Positions 1 to 7,434 are shown, numbered from the stretch's first letter. The stretch is 10,537 nt of DNA from an uncultured Bacteroidota bacterium (GCA_903832165.1 CAILAQ010000416.1:1-10537); one strand, 5' to 3'. Notes: generated by a model from the sequence alone, not told the origin. Translations and numbers: made by a program.

Positions 1-7
1 CTTCTTT

Positions 8-95
8 GGAGAGATGGGTGAGTGGCTGAAACCAGCAGTTTGCTAAACTGCCGTATGCCTAAAGTATACCGGGGGTTCGAATCCCCCTCTCTCCG
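8..95 (+). tRNA. tRNA-Ser (anticodon GCU)
   Basis: The sequence folds into a complete class II tRNA. The 7-bp acceptor stem pairs 8-14 with 88-94, and the discriminator base is G95. The anticodon stem GCAGT/ACTGC (35-39 with 47-51) encloses a 7-nt loop with anticodon GCT at 42-44, which reads AGC and AGU serine codons. The long variable arm has a GTAT/ATAC stem (53-56 with 66-69), as expected for serine tRNAs. The T arm is five G:C pairs around TTCGAAT (71-87). The 3' CCA is not encoded (G95 is followed by CAT), so it must be added by the CCA-adding enzyme. The promoter lies left of the window or is too close to the edge to see, and no terminator hairpin follows. Confidence 0.97.
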
Positions 96-175
96 CATGG
101 CGGACGTTGTTTTTGAAAATCAGCTTGCCAAACAACATTTTTCAGCTGGGATTTCTCATATTACACATATAAACT

Positions 176-3100
176 ATGAAGAAATGTCAGGTGATGGGAT
201 TAACTGGGCATATATCAGTAATTTGGCGTATTAAGAGCCTTACTCGACCGATAAAGCAACCTTTTCTGGTATTTATCCTGTTGATTATCACCTCCTGTTC
301 AGGAAATCAGCCCATTTCCGTGCTGGAAAATGGTTTCATAAACCCACCGGATTCTGCAAAACCGAATGTTTGGTGGCACTGGCTAAATGGAAATATATCT
401 AAAAAAGGGATTACTCTTGACCTCGAGTCTATGAGGAATGAGGGTATCGGGGGAGCTGCAATTTTCAATTTGAAAGGCCAGGCTGCGCCGGGACCGGTAA
501 TTTATGGTTCAGATGAATGGCAGGAATTGGTCAATCATGCATTTACTGAGGCCAGGAGGCTTTCACTTGACCTTTCGTTTCAGAATTGCGGTGGCTGGGC
601 CACCAGTGGCGGTCCATGGGTAACGCCAGACAGGGCCATGAAAAAACTTACTTATCGGAAAATTCAGGTAAAAGGTTCTCGAAAATTCTCCTCTGATTTG
701 GACTGCCCGGCTACCATCAGCGATTATTACAAAGATGTCTGTATCCTTGCTTTTCCCGCTGATAACCTTGATCATCAGAATCTCATTGATTCAGTTGTTG
801 CAAATTTTTCCTGCGACAAAGAGATTCTGGACAAAGAGTCGGTTTATGACGGGGATATTGTTTCAGAAGCCAGGATTCTGACTGATGGGGGCGATGTGAC
901 ATTTCTATTTGAATTTGGCCAATCATTCGATGCCCATTCTATCTTTTTTAAACGTACCTGGCCTTCATGGAATGGTGTAAACAACTTTGAATTAGCTATA
1001 TCACAGGACAATAGGAATTTCAGAAAATTATTAGAAGCTTCCATTCAAAATGATTTTCAAGTGTTCGAATTCATTCCTGTCAAAGCAAAGTTCTTTAAAA
1101 TAACCGTTAAAGGAGGGTTCCAGGATATATTGCGAATACCGGAGATCCAATTTAACCGGGATCTTTATGATTTTTTACCTGCATTGAATGATCTCAATGC
1201 CCTGGCCGGGTTTCAGGTAAGGGAAAAGATCGGCCCAAAAAAAACTATAAACAGCAAAAAAACTGCTGTTAAACTAAAAGAGCTCGTTGATCTGACTAAA
1301 TACACTGATAAAAATGGGAGGTTGAACTGGGATGTTCCTGAAGGCAACTGGACTATTCTGCGGGTAGGTTATACCTTGACCGGAAAAAAGAATGAGGGCC
1401 CTCCGGGAAGCACAGGTTACGAAAGTGATAAGCTAAGTGCGGAAGCCACCCGTGAATACTTTGACGGGATGAAGCATGTATTATTCCAGAACCGCGAGAA
1501 ATTTATCGGGAAAACTTTAAAATCGATTCTCACTGACAGCTGGGAATGCCTTAACCAGAACTGGACAAGCAATTTCCCGGAGGAATTTGAAAAGCGCAGA
1601 GGTTACCCGATATACCCGTATCTTCCTGTAATATCAGGAGAGCTCGTTGAGAATGATGACGTATCCTATCGTTTCCTGTGGGATTTCAGAAGAACGATTG
1701 CCGATCTGATTGCCGAGAATTATTATGGAGAGATGGCGAAATTATGTCATAAGGCAGGAATCAAACTCGAATCAGAAGCTTCGGGAGCACAGCAGGCATT
1801 GAAAGATCCGATTAATTACTCCTCAAGGGTTGATATTCCGATGACTGAATTCTGGGCACAACCATTCAAAACTAACGGTTCATTTACAGACGCAATATCG
1901 GGGGCCCATCTGTACGGGAAAAAGGTAGTGTCAGCGGAGGCATTCACCAGCGCTGCCGGAGATTGGCAATTAACGCCATCTGATCTTAAGGTTTATGGCG
2001 ATCAGATATTTTGCCTGGGAATCAATATGTTAAGGTTTCACTCCTTTACCCATCAGGCCGATGAAACTTTTCCGGGATGGCAGATGAATCCCTGGGGTAT
2101 TGCCATGAACCGGAAAATGCCCTGGTGGGATCATGCCTCCGGGTATTTCAAATATCTGCAGAGAACACAGTATATGCTTCAACAAGGAAAACCTACTGCT
2201 GATGTTCTGTTATTTTATTCCGAAGGTGCCCAAACAGACCTGAATTCCTCTTATGGGAACAATGTACTTTCTTATCTTCCAAAAGGATACCACTTCGATG
2301 GTTGTGACCAGAATACGATAATTAATCGATTGACCGTGGATGATCATAAACTCGTTTTGCCTGATGGAACCTCTTATTCCCTGTTGGTTCTTCCCGAGAA
2401 ACTGCAGAATACACCTGTCCTTCTGGCCAAAATCAGGGAATTGGTTAAAAATGGAGCGATTGTATATGGCCAGAAACCGGTCAGCTCGCCAAGTTTAAAT
2501 GACTACCCTCACTGCGATACACAGGTTCAAAAACTTGCTGATGAGTTATGGGGGGAACCTGACACCGGAGGCATGATTGATCATACCTTTGGTAAAGGGA
2601 AGGTGATTTACGGCATCCCGGTACAAAAGGTGCTTAATACGATTATTATTCCTGATTTCGAATATGAATCTGATGACCCTGCCGCTGTTCTGGATTTCAA
2701 TCACAGAACATATGGCGCCACGGATTATTATTTTATTTCCAACCAGGAGTCACACACCGTTCAGACCAAATGCCGATTCAGGGTTACAGGAAAGATCCCC
2801 GAACTTTGGGATCCTGAAACCGGCCTCATCAATAAAGTCCAAGAGTTTGAACAGGAGCAATTGTCTACCATAATACCTATCTGTCTTGAATCCGGGTCAT
2901 CCATTTTTGTCGTGTTTAACAGATCAGCCCGACAGAAACCGCTTACGGAATTAAAACATGATGAAACTCTGCACAGCCCAAAGGATCTCACGATGATGCT
3001 GACGGGTCCCTGGCAAGTAACTTTCGACCCGATTTGGGGAGGTCCGGGTGAAGTAATCTTTGATACCCTTATTTCGTGGACTGAGAGGCCTGAAGAAGGG

Positions 3101-3481
3101 ATAAAATACTATTCGGGAAAGGTCATCTACAAAAACGAGTTTGAAATCGATGGGGGCCTTCTGGAACAGAATCGGAAAATTGTTCTGGATCTTGGCGAAA
3201 TCAGGGAGACCGCACGGGTTTATGTGAATTCAAAAGAGAGGTGCACCCTTTGGAGGAGTCCGTACAAATCTGATATTTCCGGTTGGTTGAAGCCAGGCAA
3301 AAATATTCTCAGGATAGAGGTGGCAAATAGCTGGCCAAACAGGGTGATTGGTGATTTGAACAGCCACAATGGGAAAACATATACCTGGTCAAACTCAACC
3401 GATCATTATAATAAAGATTCGAAATTATTGACCTCCGGCTTACTAGGGCCTGTGTCTGTCAAAGTAACATGGACCAGATAA
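176..3481 (+). CDS. GH106 family alpha-L-rhamnosidase, lipoprotein
   Basis: This 1101-residue protein matches the glycoside hydrolase 106 pattern: an early VWWHWLNG motif (65-72), QNCGGW (136-141), a G..nWdvP.G.WtilR.GYT region near 370-400, then DSWE and SAEAFTSA. The family removes terminal alpha-L-rhamnose from plant polysaccharides such as pectin, with inversion and usually Ca2+. Glu457 (in DSWE) and Glu588 (in SAEAF) are the likely catalytic acid and base; their 131-residue spacing is close to that I recall for the Bacteroides enzyme BT0986 (461 and 593). Residues about 223-314 resemble a discoidin/F5-8-type sandwich, and 942-1095 a galactose-binding-like sandwich. A hydrophobic segment (30-38) ends in a lipobox with Cys41. 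SGN follows the Cys, so the acidic surface-export signal of Bacteroidota is not obvious. ATG176 leaves an unusually long 29-residue basic region before the hydrophobic stretch; ATG194 is the only other ATG before it. No SusC/SusD, regulator or other glycosidase is adjacent, so the substrate is unknown. Confidence 0.9.
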   Translation: MKKCQVMGLTGHISVIWRIKSLTRPIKQPFLVFILLIITSCSGNQPISVLENGFINPPDSAKPNVWWHWLNGNISKKGITLDLESMRNEGIGGAAIFNLKGQAAPGPVIYGSDEWQELVNHAFTEARRLSLDLSFQNCGGWATSGGPWVTPDRAMKKLTYRKIQVKGSRKFSSDLDCPATISDYYKDVCILAFPADNLDHQNLIDSVVANFSCDKEILDKESVYDGDIVSEARILTDGGDVTFLFEFGQSFDAHSIFFKRTWPSWNGVNNFELAISQDNRNFRKLLEASIQNDFQVFEFIPVKAKFFKITVKGGFQDILRIPEIQFNRDLYDFLPALNDLNALAGFQVREKIGPKKTINSKKTAVKLKELVDLTKYTDKNGRLNWDVPEGNWTILRVGYTLTGKKNEGPPGSTGYESDKLSAEATREYFDGMKHVLFQNREKFIGKTLKSILTDSWECLNQNWTSNFPEEFEKRRGYPIYPYLPVISGELVENDDVSYRFLWDFRRTIADLIAENYYGEMAKLCHKAGIKLESEASGAQQALKDPINYSSRVDIPMTEFWAQPFKTNGSFTDAISGAHLYGKKVVSAEAFTSAAGDWQLTPSDLKVYGDQIFCLGINMLRFHSFTHQADETFPGWQMNPWGIAMNRKMPWWDHASGYFKYLQRTQYMLQQGKPTADVLLFYSEGAQTDLNSSYGNNVLSYLPKGYHFDGCDQNTIINRLTVDDHKLVLPDGTSYSLLVLPEKLQNTPVLLAKIRELVKNGAIVYGQKPVSSPSLNDYPHCDTQVQKLADELWGEPDTGGMIDHTFGKGKVIYGIPVQKVLNTIIIPDFEYESDDPAAVLDFNHRTYGATDYYFISNQESHTVQTKCRFRVTGKIPELWDPETGLINKVQEFEQEQLSTIIPICLESGSSIFVVFNRSARQKPLTELKHDETLHSPKDLTMMLTGPWQVTFDPIWGGPGEVIFDTLISWTERPEEGIKYYSGKVIYKNEFEIDGGLLEQNRKIVLDLGEIRETARVYVNSKERCTLWRSPYKSDISGWLKPGKNILRIEVANSWPNRVIGDLNSHNGKTYTWSNSTDHYNKDSKLLTSGLLGPVSVKVTWTR

Positions 3482-3546
3482 TTTCAGTCTGATGTATGAG
3501 GAACTTTCTGTGCCCGAGGATGCTTATCTTTAAAGAAACCCTTTAC

Positions 3547-3576
3547 TTGTTTGTTGTGGAAAAACTACTATCTTCG
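3547..3576 (+). promoter_or_regulatory. Predicted Bacteroidota promoter for tRNA-Pro
   Basis: TTG at 3547-3549 (-33 element) is separated by 19 nt from TATCTTCG at 3569-3576, which matches the -7 consensus TAnnTTTG with one mismatch. Transcription would begin near 3581, giving a leader of about 24 nt before the tRNA-Pro. The position directly ahead of an RNA gene and the correct spacing support it, but such short motifs also occur by chance. Confidence 0.45.
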
Positions 3577-3604
3577 CGGCGCGTTCATCTACTATTACGC
3601 AACT

Positions 3605-3678
3605 CGGGGTATAGCGCAGTCCGGTAGCGCACCTGGTTTGGGACCAGGGGGTCGCAGGTTCGAATCCTGCTACCCCGA
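3605..3678 (+). tRNA. tRNA-Pro (anticodon UGG)
   Basis: The sequence folds as a standard 74-nt class I tRNA. The acceptor stem CGGGGTA pairs with TACCCCG (3605-3611 with 3671-3677), and the discriminator is A3678. The anticodon stem CCTGG/CCAGG (3632-3636 with 3644-3648) encloses the loop TTTGGGA, with anticodon TGG at 3639-3641 for proline CCN codons. The T arm contains the usual GGTTCGAATCC. No CCA is encoded. A promoter-like sequence precedes it and a strong terminator follows, so it is probably a single-gene transcription unit. Confidence 0.97.
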
Positions 3679-3681
3679 CAG

Positions 3682-3725
3682 AAAAGCAGAAACCACCAAT
3701 ATTTACTGGTGGTTTCTGCTTTTTT
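3682..3725 (+). terminator. Strong intrinsic terminator, probably bidirectional
   Basis: A perfect 17-bp inverted repeat (3682-3698 with 3707-3723) has an 8-nt loop. On the + strand it ends in a run of six T (3720-3725), so it should stop the tRNA-Pro transcript four bases after the mature 3' end. Read on the - strand, the hairpin ends in four T. It lies 25 nt past the stop codon of the peptidase gene at 3750, so it probably serves both converging transcripts. Confidence 0.9.
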
Positions 3726-3749
3726 CGTAAACAACGCTCAAACTTTTAT

Positions 3750-6236
3750 TTATCTCAATAAAACGATCTTTCCGGTTTTCTGCTGCGTGCCTATGGTGAG
3801 CCGGTATAAATAGGTGCCGGGATTTACATCGCGGTTCGACATGTCGCGGGCATTCCAGTAATAAGTAAATTCACCGGGAAGCAGAGACTTATTCACCAGC
3901 TCCGTAACCTTGCGGCCCGAAAAATCATAAATCCCCAAGGTGACGGGCAATTCTTCGGTCATTACAAAAGAGATGCCTGTGGTTCGCCGGAAAGGATTGG
4001 GATAATTTCTGCTTTGGATTGTTGCACTATCAGCGGTGAATGAAGAAATCGGAATGGAAGCCTGCTGCTCCTGGTTAAAGGCATCAATAACCTTGACGAG
4101 GATCGTCCACAAATGGTCTTTCTCCGTAACAAGGCCACTCAGTGTTCCATCAACCGTTAAAGTCAGATTTTCCGGATAGTCCAGAGGCGAATAGGTGATC
4201 ACGTAATCTTCGGGTATCAGTTGGCCCTGATTAACCGATGATAATTTATACAATGTCTGATCCCCGTTAGATATTCCTACCTTCCATGGGTAGTCGGTCG
4301 GTGGCACGCTCCGCTTTCCGTAAAGAAACTTTATCCGGCCATCAGGATAAAGTTTAGCGCTCACCTTAACAGGGTAAATCTTTTTTCCGATATAAACTGA
4401 GGCAGTCCATTCGAAGGTGGCCACTGAATCAGTACCCGAATAAATTAATGCATCACCTTGAACATTCACCTGGATATCAGCGCCAAACGGAACGATGCTC
4501 TTCCTGACCCTGAAAATCAAATCCGGGTTCACAACATAGGGATACTGGATATATTCGTTATTGAAAAACAGGACGCCATTAATATCAGCAACCAGGCTTT
4601 TATATTTAGTCCCGTAAAACGGAAACTCAAAAGGTAAGGTGACTCTCTGAAACGATATTTCATGGTCGATGTTTGAGAGTGTATCCCCTGATATTTCTTC
4701 AAATGTCTGGCTATATGATTTTTCCTCGTAATCCTTTACCAATTCCCAATTATAGGGAGGTTGGCCGCCACTGGCTGAGAGTTGCGCAAAGAACGGTTGC
4801 CCGAGATTCAAGCTGGTAACAGCAGGCTTCTCCACTTTCAGTTTATTGAAATTCAAAGTTTCGACCAGGCTGAGGTAGGTCAGTCCATTATTTACAATCG
4901 GGTAGTTTTTCTGATTGGAGACCACTTCCTTTGTGCTGGTTGTGTAATTAATTACAGAAAACTCATCTATCTTACCGGATGCTGATCCATTGGGATCGGT
5001 TTCTTCGACTATAAGGAAAAATTTAACAGGCACACCCGTATCAATGGAGCTGAGGAGTGGGGTGATATCCAGGCCCAATTCGAACCGCTTGTTGTCAGCG
5101 GGATTTTCGGTATCCATGAACGGAGAATAGCCACCCTGATGGTTAAAAATCGGGAAACTGAGTGTCTGCTGAGGTTTGACAGCCGTCGTATCAGTGGAAA
5201 AGCCAGCTTGAATACTGATCCTTTTTCTCTGATCATGCCTTAAAACGACGCGCATCGTAAGTTTTGGACTGTAAATCTTCTCAGCTTTGATTACATGCAC
5301 TGACCGGTTCCAGATCCCTCCATGATTCCCATCACGGGCAACGACGCTATAAAGCACATAATGCTTCCCACCCTTACCATCGCCTGACCCCCAGCTGTTG
5401 CAGGCTAAAAATGCACCAATCTCCCAGTCGTTCATATCAACCACACCATCGCCGGTGATATCGATATCATTCGTGAATTTTTTATCGTTATTCAAATCCA
5501 CGCGGACTGAATCATTGTACCCAACGAAAGTCCAGGCATGACCAACATATTGTCCGAAAGTGTAAACTACCGGCCACGTTTCCTTCGTTTCGGAGTCGGT
5601 CCAGTTCCTCGAGTTTATGGCATCTGATGCAATCTGAATACTTCCAATTCCACCATCGGGAGAGTCTTCAAAATGATCAAAAAGGTACTGTTTAAACAGG
5701 GCAAGGTCTTGCGGATTTCCCACGGGCAATGAATAATTCCTGGAAATCCGGTTTTGCATGGCTCGGTAATACTTTTCATAACCCGACATCCAGATTCCGA
5801 TTGCTGAATAATAAAAAGGATAGTCTGTTGAGTTAGCGCATCCGGCAGTTTTCACGATCTCCCAACTGTCGAAATAGCTCACGCCATCGCCTCCATTATT
5901 AAGGAAGTTCCAAACAAAACCAGGTGTATAGCAGGTTTCCGGGGAATTTGCCGGCATATTCCTCAGTCGGTTCATTTCGTAGGTGAATACATAGCCTATG
6001 CTGCTGGCCTGATTGCAACTCATACCATTCTGGCTGATGATCGGAGGAAAGTAAATTTTTTGCGAGTTATCCAGCTTATAGGGCAGTCCTGATCCACCTT
6101 TCAGACGGTATTTTTCCGGAACCGGATAAGGAGGGAAGTCGCTGAGAATTTGCGAAAACCCGGACGCGGCCGCGGAAATAACAACTAACAGGAATATCAG
6201 CTTTCTCATATTCAAAGATATCAATCGAGCAGACAT
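3750..6236 (-). CDS. Secreted C1 (papain-like) cysteine peptidase with T9SS C-terminal sorting domain
   Basis: This is an 828-residue exported protease. Papain-family signatures appear in order: Gln69 and Cys74 in QNGMSC, His233 in VGHAWTFVGY, and Asn280 in CNSWG. Between His233 and Asn280 are two acidic Ca-binding-type loops (247-257 and 259-270). Residues about 470-735 contain halves of an Ig-like domain (SASGGQPPYNWEL, then GTLSGLV...ILVKVIDAF) around a nidogen-like stretch with FEFPFYG (537-542). The last 85 residues start with NYPNPF (744-749), include a GIYDFSGRKV stretch and end in GKIVLLR, the pattern of the type IX secretion sorting domain. The protein should cross the inner membrane by Sec and the outer membrane by T9SS, to be released or anchored. 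The first ATG (6236) overlaps the upstream stop as TAATG, but Met10 (6209) begins a more typical signal peptide, MRKLIFLLVV...SGFSQ. It is the last gene of a probable three-gene operon. Its substrate is unknown, and no I29 propeptide is evident. Confidence 0.88.
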   Translation of the reverse strand: MSARLISLNMRKLIFLLVVISAAASGFSQILSDFPPYPVPEKYRLKGGSGLPYKLDNSQKIYFPPIISQNGMSCNQASSIGYVFTYEMNRLRNMPANSPETCYTPGFVWNFLNNGGDGVSYFDSWEIVKTAGCANSTDYPFYYSAIGIWMSGYEKYYRAMQNRISRNYSLPVGNPQDLALFKQYLFDHFEDSPDGGIGSIQIASDAINSRNWTDSETKETWPVVYTFGQYVGHAWTFVGYNDSVRVDLNNDKKFTNDIDITGDGVVDMNDWEIGAFLACNSWGSGDGKGGKHYVLYSVVARDGNHGGIWNRSVHVIKAEKIYSPKLTMRVVLRHDQRKRISIQAGFSTDTTAVKPQQTLSFPIFNHQGGYSPFMDTENPADNKRFELGLDITPLLSSIDTGVPVKFFLIVEETDPNGSASGKIDEFSVINYTTSTKEVVSNQKNYPIVNNGLTYLSLVETLNFNKLKVEKPAVTSLNLGQPFFAQLSASGGQPPYNWELVKDYEEKSYSQTFEEISGDTLSNIDHEISFQRVTLPFEFPFYGTKYKSLVADINGVLFFNNEYIQYPYVVNPDLIFRVRKSIVPFGADIQVNVQGDALIYSGTDSVATFEWTASVYIGKKIYPVKVSAKLYPDGRIKFLYGKRSVPPTDYPWKVGISNGDQTLYKLSSVNQGQLIPEDYVITYSPLDYPENLTLTVDGTLSGLVTEKDHLWTILVKVIDAFNQEQQASIPISSFTADSATIQSRNYPNPFRRTTGISFVMTEELPVTLGIYDFSGRKVTELVNKSLLPGEFTYYWNARDMSNRDVNPGTYLYRLTIGTQQKTGKIVLLR

Positions 6237-6703
6237 TAATTGCTGTCAGCCATTTTTGTTATCAGGATTCTGAAAACGACATAGTAAGTGATCAGGAAAA
6301 TAATGAAAAGCAGAGTAGATACAACGAATATGGCCCATCCGAATATCAGGAGGAAAGAACAGAGCCAGATGCCGAGTGCGATGTATACTGCTTTGATTAA
6401 TGCTTTTGCGCGGATCAGATCGTAGCCATCTTTCTCTCTTTTCTCCCTGGAAAACACAAGTAATGTTAACCCCGAAATACAAAAGATCGAGAATAATTCG
6501 TCGAGAAGGTTAGTTTTAGCAATAACAAAGAACCTGTTCTCCATATAGGTTGTTACTATGGCAAAGACCTTTGTCTCGAAAAAGGTTGGCCGGCTTCCGA
6601 AAAAATAGAGGTATCCGAAGAAAAGACCGGGAAGAATTAATAATGCGCCGATGATCCGTGCCTTATAGGGAAATAGTGGAAAATGAAAGCTGGAGTTATC
6701 CAA
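6236..6703 (-). CDS. Four-helix integral membrane protein, function unknown
   Basis: This 155-residue hydrophobic protein has four likely membrane helices at about 16-35, 68-84, 102-121 and 123-146. A charged cytoplasmic-type stretch, FSREKREKDGYDLIRAK (84-100), separates helices 2 and 3. The motifs FPYKARIIG near the N terminus and DELFSI...LLVFSREKRE resemble an uncharacterised protein family I recall from Bacteroidota; no function is known to me. The only start that gives a full-length protein is TTG at 6703: an in-frame stop lies just upstream and the next ATG is Met54, beyond the first helix. It begins 18 nt after the stop of the lipoprotein gene and its own stop overlaps the first peptidase ATG by one base (TAATG), so it is probably co-transcribed with both. 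It could help the peptidase or lipoprotein in the envelope, but that rests on position only. Confidence 0.7.
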   Translation of the reverse strand: MDNSSFHFPLFPYKARIIGALLILPGLFFGYLYFFGSRPTFFETKVFAIVTTYMENRFFVIAKTNLLDELFSIFCISGLTLLVFSREKREKDGYDLIRAKALIKAVYIALGIWLCSFLLIFGWAIFVVSTLLFIIFLITYYVVFRILITKMADSN

Positions 6704-6721
6704 TGCGTTTAGGAGTTAACT

Positions 6722-7351
6722 TCAATTAGTGCTGTAAATGCTCACAACCTTGGATGTTCCGTCCTCAAAATATGCCTTAATGGCGACCAGTCCGAATTTG
6801 TGGTTCGTTTGGTATTCAATCTTTGAAACCCCGGGAATTCCTCTGCCTGTCTCTTCTACCCCAATGGTCTTGATCATCATCCATCCCCAGAAATAGTCAT
6901 CGGTGGTTGATTTGGTAGCCACTTTTCTTGTTATGGTATTGGCCCCTCTTTTCAGGGAATATTCATCACCTACCGAAGCATTCCATTTAGCCAGAACCAG
7001 ATTGCCTTCATCGTAAACATTCATGATCCCCTGATCTGTGATTTTAGCTTTACCACCGCCGGTGGCTAAGTTACCGACAAAATTGGTTCCGGGAATATAC
7101 TTCGCCATTTCCAGCAGATTTGCATCATCAATCCGGCAGGTATATTCGATGGTTGAAATTCCGTCTTTCAGTGCTGTGATTTTCGCAGATTGGTTTGAAA
7201 TTCCCGGAACGGCAGACATGCTGAAGGTGTTGTCAACCTCCCCTACAACATGCTGGTTGCCGCTTAGCGATTGACCTCCGGAATTCAGATATTTTTCACA
7301 AGAGGTGAGCAAAAAAACGAAAGCTGCAGCTAGTATCAACTGTGTTTTCAT
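6722..7351 (-). CDS. Putative lipoprotein, function unknown
   Basis: This 209-residue protein has a clear lipoprotein signal peptide: a short basic start (MKTQ), a hydrophobic core and the lipobox LLTSC with Cys18 as the lipidated residue. The mature part begins CEKYLNSGG and looks like a small, soluble, beta-rich domain. Notable residues are a Gly-rich turn (ATGGGKAK, 96-103), an aromatic DDYFWGWMM stretch (151-159), and a C-terminal GLVAIKAYFEDGTSKVV. I do not recognise a named family. It is expected to be anchored in the envelope facing the periplasm or the surface. It is the first gene after the promoter at 7394-7423 and is followed 18 nt later by the four-helix membrane protein and then the T9SS peptidase, so the three probably form one operon. 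The ATG at 7351 is preceded by an A-rich leader without a Shine-Dalgarno sequence, which is usual for the phylum. Confidence 0.75.
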   Translation of the reverse strand: MKTQLILAAAFVFLLTSCEKYLNSGGQSLSGNQHVVGEVDNTFSMSAVPGISNQSAKITALKDGISTIEYTCRIDDANLLEMAKYIPGTNFVGNLATGGGKAKITDQGIMNVYDEGNLVLAKWNASVGDEYSLKRGANTITRKVATKSTTDDYFWGWMMIKTIGVEETGRGIPGVSKIEYQTNHKFGLVAIKAYFEDGTSKVVSIYSTN

Positions 7352-7393
7352 GGCTTTATCTTCTTATTTTTTAGGCCTAAAGGTACAACAGGC

Positions 7394-7423
7394 CAAAGAT
7401 ATAAGTAAAATACCAACTGCCAA
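7394..7423 (-). promoter_or_regulatory. Predicted Bacteroidota promoter for the lipoprotein operon
   Basis: On the - strand, TTG (7423-7421) is followed after 19 nt by TATCTTTG (7401-7394), an exact match to the -7 consensus TAnnTTTG. Transcription would start near 7388 and give a leader of about 37 nt before the lipoprotein ATG. The -33 TTG lies within the second unit of a 7-bp tandem repeat. This is the only good promoter match I see among the - strand gaps and divides the strand into two transcription units, although read-through from the MCE gene is possible. Confidence 0.6.
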
Positions 7424-7434
7424 CTGCCGACTGC
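7414..7434. repeat. 7-bp tandem repeat, three copies
   Basis: On the + strand the units are CAACTGC, CAACTGC and CGACTGC, with one substitution in the third. The array directly abuts the stop codon of the MCE gene (7435-7437) and overlaps the -33 region of the lipoprotein promoter. Short ACTGCC-type tandem repeats between genes are something I recall from other Bacteroidota genomes; no function is assigned to them here. Confidence 0.75.

Noticed and set aside
106..136. Inverted repeat GTTGTTT/AAACAAC between tRNA-Ser and the rhamnosidase, as a terminator or operator.
   Set aside because: Only 7 mostly A:T pairs around a 17-nt loop, with no T run after it; likely chance in AT-rich DNA. I also see no convincing -33/-7 pair in this gap.
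70..175. Possible attachment site or integrated element at the 3' end of tRNA-Ser.
   Set aside because: No second copy of the tRNA 3' end occurs in the window (the tRNA-Pro shares only the universal TTCGAATCC), and there is no integrase or phage gene.
22..234. A 70-codon open frame beginning inside the tRNA-Ser.
   Set aside because: It starts within the tRNA and overlaps the start of the rhamnosidase gene, and its translation has no family-like features.
3482..3546. A terminator or small gene between the rhamnosidase and the tRNA-Pro promoter.
   Set aside because: No stable hairpin with a T run and no plausible coding frame; TCTTTAAAGA is a short AT palindrome only.
7370..7381. Palindrome TTTAGGCCTAAA ahead of the lipoprotein gene, as a terminator for the MCE gene or an operator.
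   Set aside because: As a hairpin it would have only four A:T pairs, too weak for termination. It falls in the predicted leader, and a single short palindrome does not justify an operator call.
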